Shown: in pieces, positions 1 through 6,842 of the stretch
How the letters are laid out: each line of letters begins with the position of its first letter
Position numbering within the stretch: the first letter of the stretch is position 1
Virus record (IMG/VR): IMGVR_UViG_3300024306_000548
Span: 1-21,251 of that record
Strand: one strand, 5' to 3'
DNA length: 21,251 nucleotides
Source of the DNA: a virus
Position numbers and translations under genes: made by a program
Notes under the pieces: generated by a model
The model's input: the letters and a program-made list of their open reading frames with translations, nothing else
The model's database searches: none
What the model was told of the DNA's origin: nothing

Positions 1-2
1 CA

Positions 3-2120
3 AATCCAGATGTAGGTCATACCAATTATCAATATGTAGCAGGTAAGCAACGTTTGTCTATGCTACGTAAGGATGTATATGGTCAATACGAGCCTCCCCA
101 CCTTTATGAAATTGTAAAGAAAAATGTTGAGGTCGGATTGTATACACCAGAGTTGCTTGAATGGTATTCGGAAGATGACTGGAATAAAATGAATGACATG
201 TTAGATCATTCTAAAGACGAGGAATACAGTTACGCAGCTATCGAACAATTGATCGAAAAGTATCTCGTGCGTAACCGAGCTACTAAGGAGATCTATGAAA
301 CACCACAAATTCGTTACATGGTTGCTGCCGCGACTGTCTTCCATAAAGAAGAGCCGAATAGTGCAAGAATGCGTTACATTAAAGAATATTATACAGCGGC
401 ATCCGATGGCTTGTTTACTCTTGCTACACCTGTCTTGGCTGGGCTCGGCACTCCTACTAAACAGTTTTCTAGTTGTGTTCTTATCCGCAGTGACGACGAT
501 CTGGATAGCATATTTGCTTCTGGAGAGATGATGGCCAAGTATGCCAGCAAACGTGCAGGCATTGGTTTAGAAATTGGTCGTCTACGATCATTAGGCAGTC
601 CTATACGTGGCGGCGAAATCATGCATACTGGCATGATTCCTTTTTTAAAGAAGTGGTTCGGTGATTTACGTTCTTGCTCACAAGGTGGCATTAGAAACGC
701 TAGTGCTACAGTCTTTTATCCTATTTGGCATCATCAGTTTGACGACCTCATTGTTCTTAAAAACAATCAGGGAACTGAAGAAACTCGCGTTAGACACATG
801 GACTACGGAGTTGTCTTATCAGCGTTCTTTTGGCGTAGGTTTAAAAATAAGGAACATATTACGTTCTTTGATCCTAACGAAGTTCCTGATCTTTACGAAG
901 CCTTCTATAAAGACACAGACTTATTCGAAGATCTATATGTAAAATATGAAAAGCGCAAAGACCTACGCAAAAAGGTTATGAGCGCAGAAGAAGTTTTCAA
1001 GGGTGGTATACTGAAAGAACGCACAGATACGGGTCGTATCTATTTGGTCTTTATTGATAATGTAATGAATCAAGGACCATTTGATCCTGAATATCATACG
1101 ATATATCAGAGTAACCTGTGCTGTGAGATTCTATTGCCCACACGTCCGTTTAAACGACTTGATGACGATGCTGGTCGCATAGCGTTATGCACACTGGGAT
1201 CTATCAACTGGGGTGCGTTCCGGAACCCAGAGGATATGCGTAGAGCCTGTAGGATTCTACAGCGTAGCCTGTGTAACATCCTTGACTACCAAGACTTCTT
1301 GTCGATACAGAGTAAACTCAGTAACGATGAGATTCAGCCGTTAGGTATCGGTGTTACTAACCTAGCCTACTGGCATGCTAAGAGAGGAATAAAATATGGC
1401 GACAAAGATGCACTATCGGAAGTTAAAAGTTGGATGGAACATCAGGCCTACTATCTTACCGAAGCCACAGTTGAACTTGCCAAGGAGAGAGGCAAGTGTA
1501 AAGACTCAGACAAAACCAGATACGGTCAAGGAATCTTCCCCTGGGAGCTCAGAGCCAACGGAGTTAACGACCTTACAGACTTCACTCCTGAACTTGATTG
1601 GGAATCTCTTAGGAAAGAAATGAAAGAACATGGAGTTCGAAATGCCACCTTAATGGCAATCGCTCCAGTAGAAAGTTCTAGTGTTGTGATCAATTCGACC
1701 AACGGTATTGAAATGCCTATGAGTTTGATTTCTACAAAAGAATCAAAAGCAGGATCATTCACGCAGGTAGTTCCAGAATACAATAGATTAAAAAACAAAT
1801 ATCAATTAATGTGGGATCAAAGAGATTGTCAGGGTTACTTAAAAACCGCAGCAGTATTAGCGGCATATGTTGATCAAAGTATTTCTACAAATACTTTTTA
1901 CAATCCTGCACATTTCCCTTCAAGGAAAGTTCCAACTACATTGATCGCTAAGAATTTGATGCAGGCTCAGATGTGGGGTATCAAAACTTTCTATTACAGC
2001 TTGATTAATAAAGCAGGAGCCAAACACGAAGAAGCTACCCCCGAAGTTCATTACAACGGATTCCATGAGAGAGAAATTGAAACAAGTATAGAAGAAGATT
2101 GCGAGGCATGTAAATTATGA
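3..2120 (+). CDS. nrdA: Ribonucleoside-diphosphate reductase class Ia, large (alpha) subunit, 5' end missing
   Basis: Reduces NDPs to dNDPs together with NrdB. The frame is open from base 3 without a start, so the gene is cut by the window edge. By comparison with E. coli NrdA (761 aa), roughly the first 70 residues, the ATP-cone region, lie outside. Visible family landmarks: FSSCVLI (redox cysteine), SNLCCEI (active-site Asn/Cys/Glu), ALCTLGS (second redox cysteine), the radical-path tyrosine pair in TFYYS, and a C-terminal CEAC that serves as the thioredoxin/glutaredoxin shuttle pair (E. coli has CESGAC). Stop TGA overlaps the nrdB start by 4 bases (ATGA). No frameshift or intron seen. It supplies deoxynucleotides for phage replication with the downstream nrdB and glutaredoxin genes. 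Confidence 0.97.
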   Translation, partial: NPDVGHTNYQYVAGKQRLSMLRKDVYGQYEPPHLYEIVKKNVEVGLYTPELLEWYSEDDWNKMNDMLDHSKDEEYSYAAIEQLIEKYLVRNRATKEIYETPQIRYMVAAATVFHKEEPNSARMRYIKEYYTAASDGLFTLATPVLAGLGTPTKQFSSCVLIRSDDDLDSIFASGEMMAKYASKRAGIGLEIGRLRSLGSPIRGGEIMHTGMIPFLKKWFGDLRSCSQGGIRNASATVFYPIWHHQFDDLIVLKNNQGTEETRVRHMDYGVVLSAFFWRRFKNKEHITFFDPNEVPDLYEAFYKDTDLFEDLYVKYEKRKDLRKKVMSAEEVFKGGILKERTDTGRIYLVFIDNVMNQGPFDPEYHTIYQSNLCCEILLPTRPFKRLDDDAGRIALCTLGSINWGAFRNPEDMRRACRILQRSLCNILDYQDFLSIQSKLSNDEIQPLGIGVTNLAYWHAKRGIKYGDKDALSEVKSWMEHQAYYLTEATVELAKERGKCKDSDKTRYGQGIFPWELRANGVNDLTDFTPELDWESLRKEMKEHGVRNATLMAIAPVESSSVVINSTNGIEMPMSLISTKESKAGSFTQVVPEYNRLKNKYQLMWDQRDCQGYLKTAAVLAAYVDQSISTNTFYNPAHFPSRKVPTTLIAKNLMQAQMWGIKTFYYSLINKAGAKHEEATPEVHYNGFHEREIETSIEEDCEACKL

Positions 2121-3217
2121 GTTTAGCACAATACAATTTAAAACACAGCACAGATTATCTAAGTCGAAAAATGTTTTTGGACCCAGCCGGTCCTGTAACT
2201 ATTCAACGATTCGAAGAAGTAAAATATAACAAGTTAGCCAGTTTCGAAACAACAGCACGTGGTTTCTTTTGGGTTCCGGAAGAAATCAGTCTGACCAAAG
2301 ATGCACAAGATTTTAAAGATGCCAGCGATGCAGTTAAGCATATCTTTACCAGTAATCTTTTGCGTCAAACAGCATTAGACAGTTTACAAGGACGAGCTCC
2401 TGCACAGGTATTCATGCCTGTGGTAAGCCTTCCTGAACTTGAAGCACTAGTTAATAACTGGACATTCTTTGAAACAAACATTCATAGTCGTTCATACAGT
2501 CACATCATTCGTAACATCTACAACGTGCCTAAAGAAGTATTCAATACAATTCACGAGACTAAAGAAATCGTAGAAATGGCATCTAGTATCGGTATTCAAT
2601 ATGAACGATTACATATGATTAATTGTCGTAAAGAACTAGGTGAGAAGTTTGCTGAACAAGAGCATATCAAAGCTATCTGGTTAGCACTAAATGCCAGTTA
2701 TGGTCTAGAAGCATTCCGCTTCATGGTATCGTTCGCTACATCCTTAGCAATGGTAGAGAACAAGATTTTTATTGGCAACGGCAACATCATTAGCTTGATT
2801 TTACAAGACGAACTTCTACACAAAGGTTGGACTGCTTGGATTATTAATCAAGTGGTAAAGGAAGATCCTAGATTCGCCAAAGCCAAAGAAGAATGTGAAG
2901 CAGAAGTATATCAAATGTATATGGATGTGATCCGTGAAGAAAAAGAATGGGCTGACTATCTGTTCAAGAAAGGAACAGTGATTGGTCTGAATTCAAATAT
3001 TTTAAAAGATTTTGTAGACTATACAGCCGCTACTGCTCTAAAAGACATCGGAATTAAATACGGACATCCTGCTCCAAAAACGACTCCGATTCCTTGGTTC
3101 AACAAGCACAGCGATACACATAAAAAACAAACTGCACTTCAAGAAAATGAATCTACCAATTACGTTATTGGTGTGATGAGTGATAATCTTGACTATGACG
3201 AGTTACCGGCTATATAA
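2117..3217 (+). CDS. nrdB: Ribonucleotide reductase class Ia, small (beta) subunit
   Basis: Carries the diiron-tyrosyl radical for NrdA; 366 aa, close to the E. coli 376. Candidate metal ligands are D88, E119, H123, E198, E232 and H235, with radical tyrosine Y127 in HSRSY. The first helix motif reads FFETNIHSRSY, so Glu and His are four residues apart, one more than in E. coli (ETIH). I believe some marine-phage and SAR11-type NrdB share this spacing but could not check. The C-terminal acidic tail (DNLDYDELPAI) is the usual NrdA-docking tail. Translationally coupled to nrdA by ATGA. A sigma70-like promoter for the following genes lies inside its last codons. Confidence 0.97.
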   Translation: MSLAQYNLKHSTDYLSRKMFLDPAGPVTIQRFEEVKYNKLASFETTARGFFWVPEEISLTKDAQDFKDASDAVKHIFTSNLLRQTALDSLQGRAPAQVFMPVVSLPELEALVNNWTFFETNIHSRSYSHIIRNIYNVPKEVFNTIHETKEIVEMASSIGIQYERLHMINCRKELGEKFAEQEHIKAIWLALNASYGLEAFRFMVSFATSLAMVENKIFIGNGNIISLILQDELLHKGWTAWIINQVVKEDPRFAKAKEECEAEVYQMYMDVIREEKEWADYLFKKGTVIGLNSNILKDFVDYTAATALKDIGIKYGHPAPKTTPIPWFNKHSDTHKKQTALQENESTNYVIGVMSDNLDYDELPAI

Positions 3218-3218
3218 T
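3189..3218 (+). promoter_or_regulatory. Sigma70-like promoter inside nrdB 3' end
   Basis: TTGACT (3189-3194), 18-bp spacer, TATAAT (3213-3218). It would start transcription at about 3225, next to the ATG at 3226, so the small gene there may be read from an almost leaderless transcript. Similar promoters occur in other gene ends in this window. Confidence 0.6.
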
Positions 3219-3225
3219 AAAGATT

Positions 3226-3393
3226 ATGTTTAAAGCACAATTCAAACGACACTCGCCCTACGAATCTTGGACTACCATTGGACACTATGGTAATGAAGAA
3301 TCTGCCATGGCAGCAGCATTGAGTTACAAAAACAAAGGTATGCTGATGGTTAGGGTTACAGATAAAAACGGCGCTGTCGTATTCACAGGTTAA
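3226..3393 (+). CDS. Small phage protein of unknown function (55 aa)
   Basis: Starts MFKAQFKRHSPYESW and ends VVFTG; too short for most ORF finders. It fills the nrdB-glutaredoxin gap, is in-phase from ATG to TAA and sits on the coding strand. The pattern (basic start, WTTIG, a run of Ala and Ser, then MVRVTDKNGAVVF) suggests a small alpha/beta fold. No strong SD is visible; the ATG lies where a transcript from the 3189-3218 promoter would begin. No function can be assigned. Its placement among nrd genes suggests early expression. Confidence 0.7.
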   Translation: MFKAQFKRHSPYESWTTIGHYGNEESAMAAALSYKNKGMLMVRVTDKNGAVVFTG

Positions 3394-3404
3394 AAAGGAA
3401 TAAA

Positions 3405-3644
3405 ATGAAAGCTATTGTTTGGAGTAAGTATCATTGCCCTTTTTGCGATCAAGCAAAAGCACTCTTGACTCAAAAAGGAATTCAATTTGAAGAAAAGAAA
3501 GTCGGTGACGGATTTACCAAAGAAGATCTATTGGAAGCAGTTCCAACAGCAAGAACAGTGCCGCAGATATTTTTAGATGGTAAATTGATCGGCGGCTTTA
3601 CAGAACTTAAAAAGTATTTTGAAGAGGAAAGAAATGTTAATTGA
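3405..3644 (+). CDS. Glutaredoxin, dithiol CPFC type
   Basis: 79-aa single-domain glutaredoxin. The active site CPFC is at residues 11-14, the cis-proline motif TVP at 52-54 and the GG glutathione-binding pair at 64-65. The length matches E. coli Grx1/Grx3 and T4 NrdC-like proteins. It very likely re-reduces the C-terminal cysteine pair of NrdA, which explains its place after nrdAB. The SD AAGGA lies 5-6 bases before ATG. Its last 11 bases overlap the next gene. Confidence 0.95.
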   Translation: MKAIVWSKYHCPFCDQAKALLTQKGIQFEEKKVGDGFTKEDLLEAVPTARTVPQIFLDGKLIGGFTELKKYFEEERNVN

Positions 3645-3924
3645 TAAAGGTGTATCAGTAGGTGAAGTTGTCACACTTAAACTAACTAGCGGCGAAGAGA
3701 TAGTTGCGAAATTAGCTGAAGAAACTGCAACATATTATAAATTAAATAGACCAATGGTTATCGGCATGGGACAAAAAGGTCCGGGGCTAATGCCGTATCT
3801 GTTTACAGTGAGCCCAGAAAAAGATATTAAACTGTCAAAGACAACGGTGACTGTATGCGAAGCTACTGATAAAGGGTTTGCTGATCAATTTATTCAGTCA
3901 ACTACAGGTATAGCATTGGCCTAA
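3634..3924 (+). CDS. Small beta-rich phage protein, possibly Sm-like fold
   Basis: 96 aa from ATG 3634, chosen over the in-frame TTG at 3619 because GAGGAAAG sits just ahead of it. It opens VGEVVTLKLTSGEEIVAKL, a short strand-turn-strand pattern typical of small SH3/Sm-like barrels. This is followed by a Gly/Met-rich middle and a C-terminal TGIALA. The fold idea rests on pattern only; the function is unknown. It overlaps the glutaredoxin end by 11 bases, so it is probably translationally coupled and co-transcribed with it. Confidence 0.8.
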   Translation: MLIDKGVSVGEVVTLKLTSGEEIVAKLAEETATYYKLNRPMVIGMGQKGPGLMPYLFTVSPEKDIKLSKTTVTVCEATDKGFADQFIQSTTGIALA

Positions 3925-3925
3925 C

Positions 3926-4909
3926 ATGACTAAGCCGATACAACGCATTGGCGATGCAAATAATAGAGGAGGTAACATCTCAAATGCAGATGGAAACTCT
4001 ACAGTGTTTGCCAACGGTAGATTAGCCAGCGTTGATACAAGTTTAGTTAGATATCCCAGATCTACAACTACAACATCGTCCGGTAGCGGCACAGTCTCGG
4101 CGCACGGAAAGCCTATCAACTATACAGATAATCCGGATTCGGACGGTGCTGTTCGTATCGGTGGAAGCGGAGATGTGTTTGTTGGCGACGATATTGACCA
4201 AGATATCCCGAGTATTAGATTAGTAGTTGAGGCCGACGAAGAAGACGTTCACGATCCAGGTTCGGGCGCCACTGCTTTCGCATCTGTTCCTAGATCCGAT
4301 AGAGAAAAGGCAGTTCCGGATCCAGCACCAACAGGTAATAAAAATACAGAACCTAGCAAATTCACCGGAACTCCAACAGCGGATTGTGGCGGTGTTGAAG
4401 CAGAAGTAACTGCGGCAGCTACGTTAGATAAAATAGAAAAAATACAATTAAGTCCACGATTTACTGTAGGTAAACTAACACGAAAACCGAATGTGGCTTT
4501 TGATAATCCTTTAGAACCGCCGGGTGGTAGTTTATCTAGAGAAGAGATAGTTTGTAATTTAAAATTACTATGCATCAACTGCCTAGAACCAATATATAAC
4601 AAATATTCGAACGCATTTATCACTAATACCTGGAGGAAACCCAGCGGCAATCCAAACAGTCAACATCCAAAAGGCATGGCCGCAGACATACAGTTCAGAG
4701 GTGTTACGAAATCAGAATATTTTAAGATAGCACAGGTAATCAAAGATTTAGTTCCTTACGATCAATTATTATTAGAATATAAGACCACAGGAACTGGCTT
4801 ACCGTGGATACATATTAGTTTTAACAAAGCAGGAAATAGGAAACAGGTTCTTACTTTCCTCAACGATAAGACCTATGCTCAAGGACTTGTTGATTTAGCG
4901 GACAAATAA
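3926..4909 (+). CDS. PAAR-repeat spike protein fused to M15-type peptidoglycan peptidase
   Basis: 327 aa. Residues 1-90 resemble the PAAR tip of contractile tails: PIQRIGDANNRGGN, later AHGKPINY, then RIGGSGDVFVGDD. Residues 95-200 are a Pro/Ser/Thr-rich linker. Residues 205-325 match the M15 D,D-peptidase/VanY-like fold: SQHPKGMAAD gives zinc ligands H247 and D254, and PWIHISF gives H296, with Glu284 as possible catalytic base. Known logic: in T4 the PAAR tip (gp5.4) and lysozyme (gp5) are separate, whereas here the tip and a cell-wall enzyme are one chain. It probably acts at the baseplate needle during penetration. It starts one base after the previous stop and has no clear SD, so coupling is likely. 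A secreted endolysin is a less likely alternative, as no signal peptide is seen. Confidence 0.85.
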   Translation: MTKPIQRIGDANNRGGNISNADGNSTVFANGRLASVDTSLVRYPRSTTTTSSGSGTVSAHGKPINYTDNPDSDGAVRIGGSGDVFVGDDIDQDIPSIRLVVEADEEDVHDPGSGATAFASVPRSDREKAVPDPAPTGNKNTEPSKFTGTPTADCGGVEAEVTAAATLDKIEKIQLSPRFTVGKLTRKPNVAFDNPLEPPGGSLSREEIVCNLKLLCINCLEPIYNKYSNAFITNTWRKPSGNPNSQHPKGMAADIQFRGVTKSEYFKIAQVIKDLVPYDQLLLEYKTTGTGLPWIHISFNKAGNRKQVLTFLNDKTYAQGLVDLADK

Positions 4910-4910
4910 C

Positions 4911-5321
4911 ATGAAAAAATTATTTTGGAACATTTTAGGATTTTTAAGTTTAGGCATGGCCTACATCGGAGTAGTAACTCCAGGCATACCATACAGCCCG
5001 TTTGTGGTGTTTGCTGCATACTGTTTCTCGAAAGGCTCAGAACGTATGCATCGCTGGATTTACAATCATAAGATCTTCGGACCATTCCTAACCAACTGGA
5101 ATGAAAAGCGTGTGTTCCCACAAAAGATGCGCTATCTGATGTTTTTTATGATGAGTCTAAGTCTTGTGTTAATGTATACTGGAGGAGTTAAACCAATTGG
5201 AATTATCTCAACTGCTATCTTTATGGCCCTTGTGGCTGTTTGGGCTTGCCGTTATCCTAACAGCGTTGAAGAACATGATCGTAGAAAAACAGAAGGTAAA
5301 AAAATCGGATGGCTAAAATAA
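4911..5321 (+). CDS. DUF454 (YbaN-like) inner-membrane protein
   Basis: 136 aa with about three or four hydrophobic segments (residues ~6-26, ~28-40, ~80-95, ~98-113). The signature is GVVTPGIPYSPFVVFAAYCF followed by KGSERMHRWIYNH, which parallels E. coli YbaN (GVVLPVLPTTPFILLAAWCF, then SPRFHAWL). The family has no established function. The C-terminus is charged and cytoplasmic-looking (EEHDRRKTEGKK). It begins immediately after the spike gene and overlaps the next gene by 13 bases. A host-derived accessory membrane gene in a phage is unusual. Confidence 0.88.
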   Translation: MKKLFWNILGFLSLGMAYIGVVTPGIPYSPFVVFAAYCFSKGSERMHRWIYNHKIFGPFLTNWNEKRVFPQKMRYLMFFMMSLSLVLMYTGGVKPIGIISTAIFMALVAVWACRYPNSVEEHDRRKTEGKKIGWLK

Positions 5322-5566
5322 CCCTAGACGAGTTAATGGACATTGCATTCGCCCACGAAGAGGGCGACCCTATCGATTGGGGTGTGTTCAAAGAAGGACA
5401 AGAGCAAGCAATGAAAATGATCGGAACCAGTATATTAGAACAATTTGACAAAGAAGTAATCGGTGACGGTGATCGTCTAATACTATTGGCTGTGATTACC
5501 AAATTAATAACTGAAAACATGATTTTGCATTCTAAACTATTGACAGCTACAAAAAAAGATGTTTAA
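5309..5566 (+). CDS. Small acidic phage protein, unknown (85 aa)
   Basis: Starts MAKITLDELMDIAFAHEEGDP and is predicted mostly helical (EGQEQAMKMIGTSILEQF, RLILLAVITKLITENMIL). No recognised domain. It overlaps the DUF454 gene by 13 bases in another frame; GAAGG lies about 14 bases ahead of ATG, so initiation probably depends on coupling. A sigma70-like promoter for the tRNA lies inside its last codons. Confidence 0.75.
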   Translation: MAKITLDELMDIAFAHEEGDPIDWGVFKEGQEQAMKMIGTSILEQFDKEVIGDGDRLILLAVITKLITENMILHSKLLTATKKDV

Positions 5567-5568
5567 AT
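5540..5568 (+). promoter_or_regulatory. Sigma70-like promoter for suppressor tRNA
   Basis: TTGACA (5540-5545), 17-bp spacer, TTAAAT (5563-5568). The overlapping TTTAAATA (5562-5569) also resembles a T4 late box. Either would start RNA within a few bases of the tRNA 5' end at 5578. Confidence 0.55.
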
Positions 5569-5577
5569 ACGTTTAAT

Positions 5578-5652
5578 GCGCTCGGTTACTGGCGGTCGGT
5601 TAGGAGACTCTAAATCTCTGGTTGGCGGGTTCGATTCCCGTCGAGCGCACCA
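5578..5652 (+). tRNA. tRNA with CUA anticodon (amber suppressor)
   Basis: Acceptor GCGCTCG (5578-5584) pairs fully with CGAGCGC (5642-5648), followed by A73 and an encoded CCA (5650-5652). Anticodon arm: GGAGA/TCTCT around loop CTCTAAA (5608-5614), with U33 then CUA at 5610-5612 and A37. Variable loop of 5 (GGTTG). T arm: GCGGG/CCCGT with loop TTCGATT. The D arm is weak: about 3 bp (ACT/GGT), and position 8 is not the usual U. CUA reads UAG stop codons. Reading the loop as Arg(UCU) or Leu(UAA) would lose U33. The charging amino acid is unclear (G1-C72, A73, short variable loop). It may act on the in-frame TAG at 6849. Confidence 0.85.
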
Positions 5653-5662
5653 AAGGATTTAC

Positions 5663-5899
5663 ATGCAGTTTGAAACCAAAGAAGAAGCAGAAGCATTTGT
5701 TCTTAAGATCATGGGACCTCCTAGACGCAGGCTAGAAGGCGCTGAACACGATCAAGTTTGGTTAATGCTGCAAATGACAGAACCGGTTAGAGAGACTAAC
5801 AATCAACATAGCTGGTGTGCTGAATATAATGTTGGCGGAATAATGTATGATGTGCATTATTTCCCAAACGAAGATCCGTTTATAGAACAGTATCTATAA
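5663..5899 (+). CDS. Small phage protein, unknown (78 aa)
   Basis: ATG 5663 is preceded by AAAGGA at the very end of the tRNA. The longer open frame upstream merely runs through the tRNA and is not coding. It begins MQFETKEEAEAFVLKIMG and later has HSWCAEYNVGGIMYDVHYFP, an alpha/beta small domain. No family recognised. The stop codon TAA (5897-5899) lies within a T4-type late box. Confidence 0.75.
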   Translation: MQFETKEEAEAFVLKIMGPPRRRLEGAEHDQVWLMLQMTEPVRETNNQHSWCAEYNVGGIMYDVHYFPNEDPFIEQYL

Positions 5900-5902
5900 A
5901 TA
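5895..5902 (+). promoter_or_regulatory. T4-type late promoter (exact TATAAATA)
   Basis: TATAAATA overlaps the stop codon of the gene before it and matches the T4 late consensus exactly, with no sigma70 -35 at the right distance. Expected start is about 5908, upstream of the zinc-ribbon gene. Confidence 0.65.
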
Positions 5903-5907
5903 GATGC

Positions 5908-5963
5908 GTGGGAAGGTCCCACACCCAACACTCTTTAAATGATAGGTCTTTAGAGTGTAGACC
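5908..5963 (+). promoter_or_regulatory. Structured leader of the zinc-ribbon gene
   Basis: GTGGGA/TCCCAC (5908-5913/5917-5922) forms a hairpin at the predicted 5' end. Then ACACTCT (5928-5934) can pair with AGAGTGT (5952-5958), while GGTCT (5945-5949) can pair with AGACC (5959-5963). The two later helices interlock with no spare linker, so they look mutually exclusive. SD AAAAGGAG follows at 5966-5973. No known riboswitch class recognised. Confidence 0.45.
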
Positions 5964-5978
5964 GTAAAAGGAGAAAAC

Positions 5979-6704
5979 ATGATGTATCAATCAAAGCTCG
6001 CCGCGGCAATCAAAGTCAACGGCAAAGTCCTAAGAGAGTTCAAGGACACAGTTCACATACCATTCGGCAGTGAATATACAATCTTACTAAAAAATCTCAA
6101 CACACAACGAGCAGTAGTCAATGTATTCATTGACGGTGATGATATGGTTCCGGGAGGAATCGTTCTCAACGCCGGACAAGAAATTGATCTAGAACGTTCT
6201 GTAAAGAACGGTAATCTCACAGAAGGCAACAGGTTTAAGTTCATCGAACGCACAGGTGCAGTAGAAAAACACCGTGGCATTAAACTAGAAGATGGATTAG
6301 TTCGTATTGAATTCCAATTTGAACAACCTCGTCCGATCTACAATACACCCTGGATCTCAGCCAGCGGATCTACCATTTATCCACAAGGCGGAATACTACG
6401 AAACTCTACAGCAGATTGGGCAGCACCAGCTGGATCAGTAACTTGCTCTGCGGTCAACTATGCCGCTACCAACGATGTAGGTATCACTGTTCCTGGTTCG
6501 AAGAGCACACAGAGTTTCCAAACTACTCATGTTGGTCTTTTGGAATCTACTAAACATAGCATGGTGTTCAAACTGTTTGGTGGCACTATGCCTGAACCAA
6601 TCACAGTCAAGCATAAACCAAAGTGCGTGACCTGCGGCAAGCAGAATAAAGCTACTAGCAAGTTTTGCCAAGAGTGTGGAACTGCTCTTGAAATATTCGC
6701 ATAA
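5979..6704 (+). CDS. Phage protein with C-terminal zinc ribbon (241 aa)
   Basis: The N-terminal ~200 residues are beta-rich (VHIPFGSEYTILLKNLN, VNVFIDGDDMVPGG, VRIEFQFE) and of unknown function. I believe similar proteins recur in large T4-like marine phages. The C-terminus carries a CxxC-x10-CxxC zinc ribbon (C216, C219, C230, C233) followed by GTALEIFA. Strong SD AAAAGGAG ahead of ATG; the second codon is also ATG. It is driven by the exact late box at 5895, so it may be a virion or late-expressed protein (inference). Confidence 0.82.
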   Translation: MMYQSKLAAAIKVNGKVLREFKDTVHIPFGSEYTILLKNLNTQRAVVNVFIDGDDMVPGGIVLNAGQEIDLERSVKNGNLTEGNRFKFIERTGAVEKHRGIKLEDGLVRIEFQFEQPRPIYNTPWISASGSTIYPQGGILRNSTADWAAPAGSVTCSAVNYAATNDVGITVPGSKSTQSFQTTHVGLLESTKHSMVFKLFGGTMPEPITVKHKPKCVTCGKQNKATSKFCQECGTALEIFA

Positions 6705-6716
6705 AGATTGTATAGT
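6688..6716 (+). promoter_or_regulatory. Sigma70-like promoter with overlapping late-type box
   Basis: TTGAAA (6688-6693), 17-bp spacer, TATAGT (6711-6716), within the end of the zinc-ribbon gene; TGTAAATA (6716-6723) directly follows. Transcription would begin about 6723, just before the structured leader. Confidence 0.55.
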
Positions 6717-6728
6717 GTAAATAAGTTT

Positions 6729-6829
6729 GCCGGACCTGTAACCATATTCCGGCTCCGCTGACGCGAAAACAGGATGGGCTGCGCTCACGGGGTTTGATAG
6801 TTTCCTGACACAAAAAAACTATCATTTTT
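6729..6829 (+). ncRNA. Structured leader RNA ending in terminator-like hairpin
   Basis: This stretch is GC-richer than its surroundings and shows nested pairings. GCCGGA (6729-6734) pairs with TCCGGC (6748-6753). CCTGT (6735-6739), inside that loop, can pair with ACAGG (6769-6773), giving pseudoknot topology. GATAGTTT (6796-6803) pairs with AAACTATC (6816-6823) and is followed by ATTTTT. SD AAAGGA and ATG 6843 follow at once. The order promoter, folded domain, terminator hairpin, SD is that of a riboswitch or attenuator. I recognise no known class. It could also be a free-standing small RNA. Confidence 0.5.
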
Positions 6830-6842
6830 AAAGGAAAATAAA

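Noticed and set aside
4249-4650. 133-codon minus-strand open frame
   Set aside because: Antisense shadow of the spike gene; no SD, promoter or recognisable protein pattern.
5608-5614. tRNA-Arg(UCU) or tRNA-Leu(UAA)
   Set aside because: Neither keeps U33 before the anticodon, and the 5-base variable loop excludes a normal tRNA-Leu.
5576-5662. N-terminal extension of the gene at 5663
   Set aside because: The extension is translated tRNA sequence; ATG 5663 has its own SD.
5928-5963. H-type pseudoknot
   Set aside because: No linker remains to span the 7-bp stem, so the helices are better read as alternatives.
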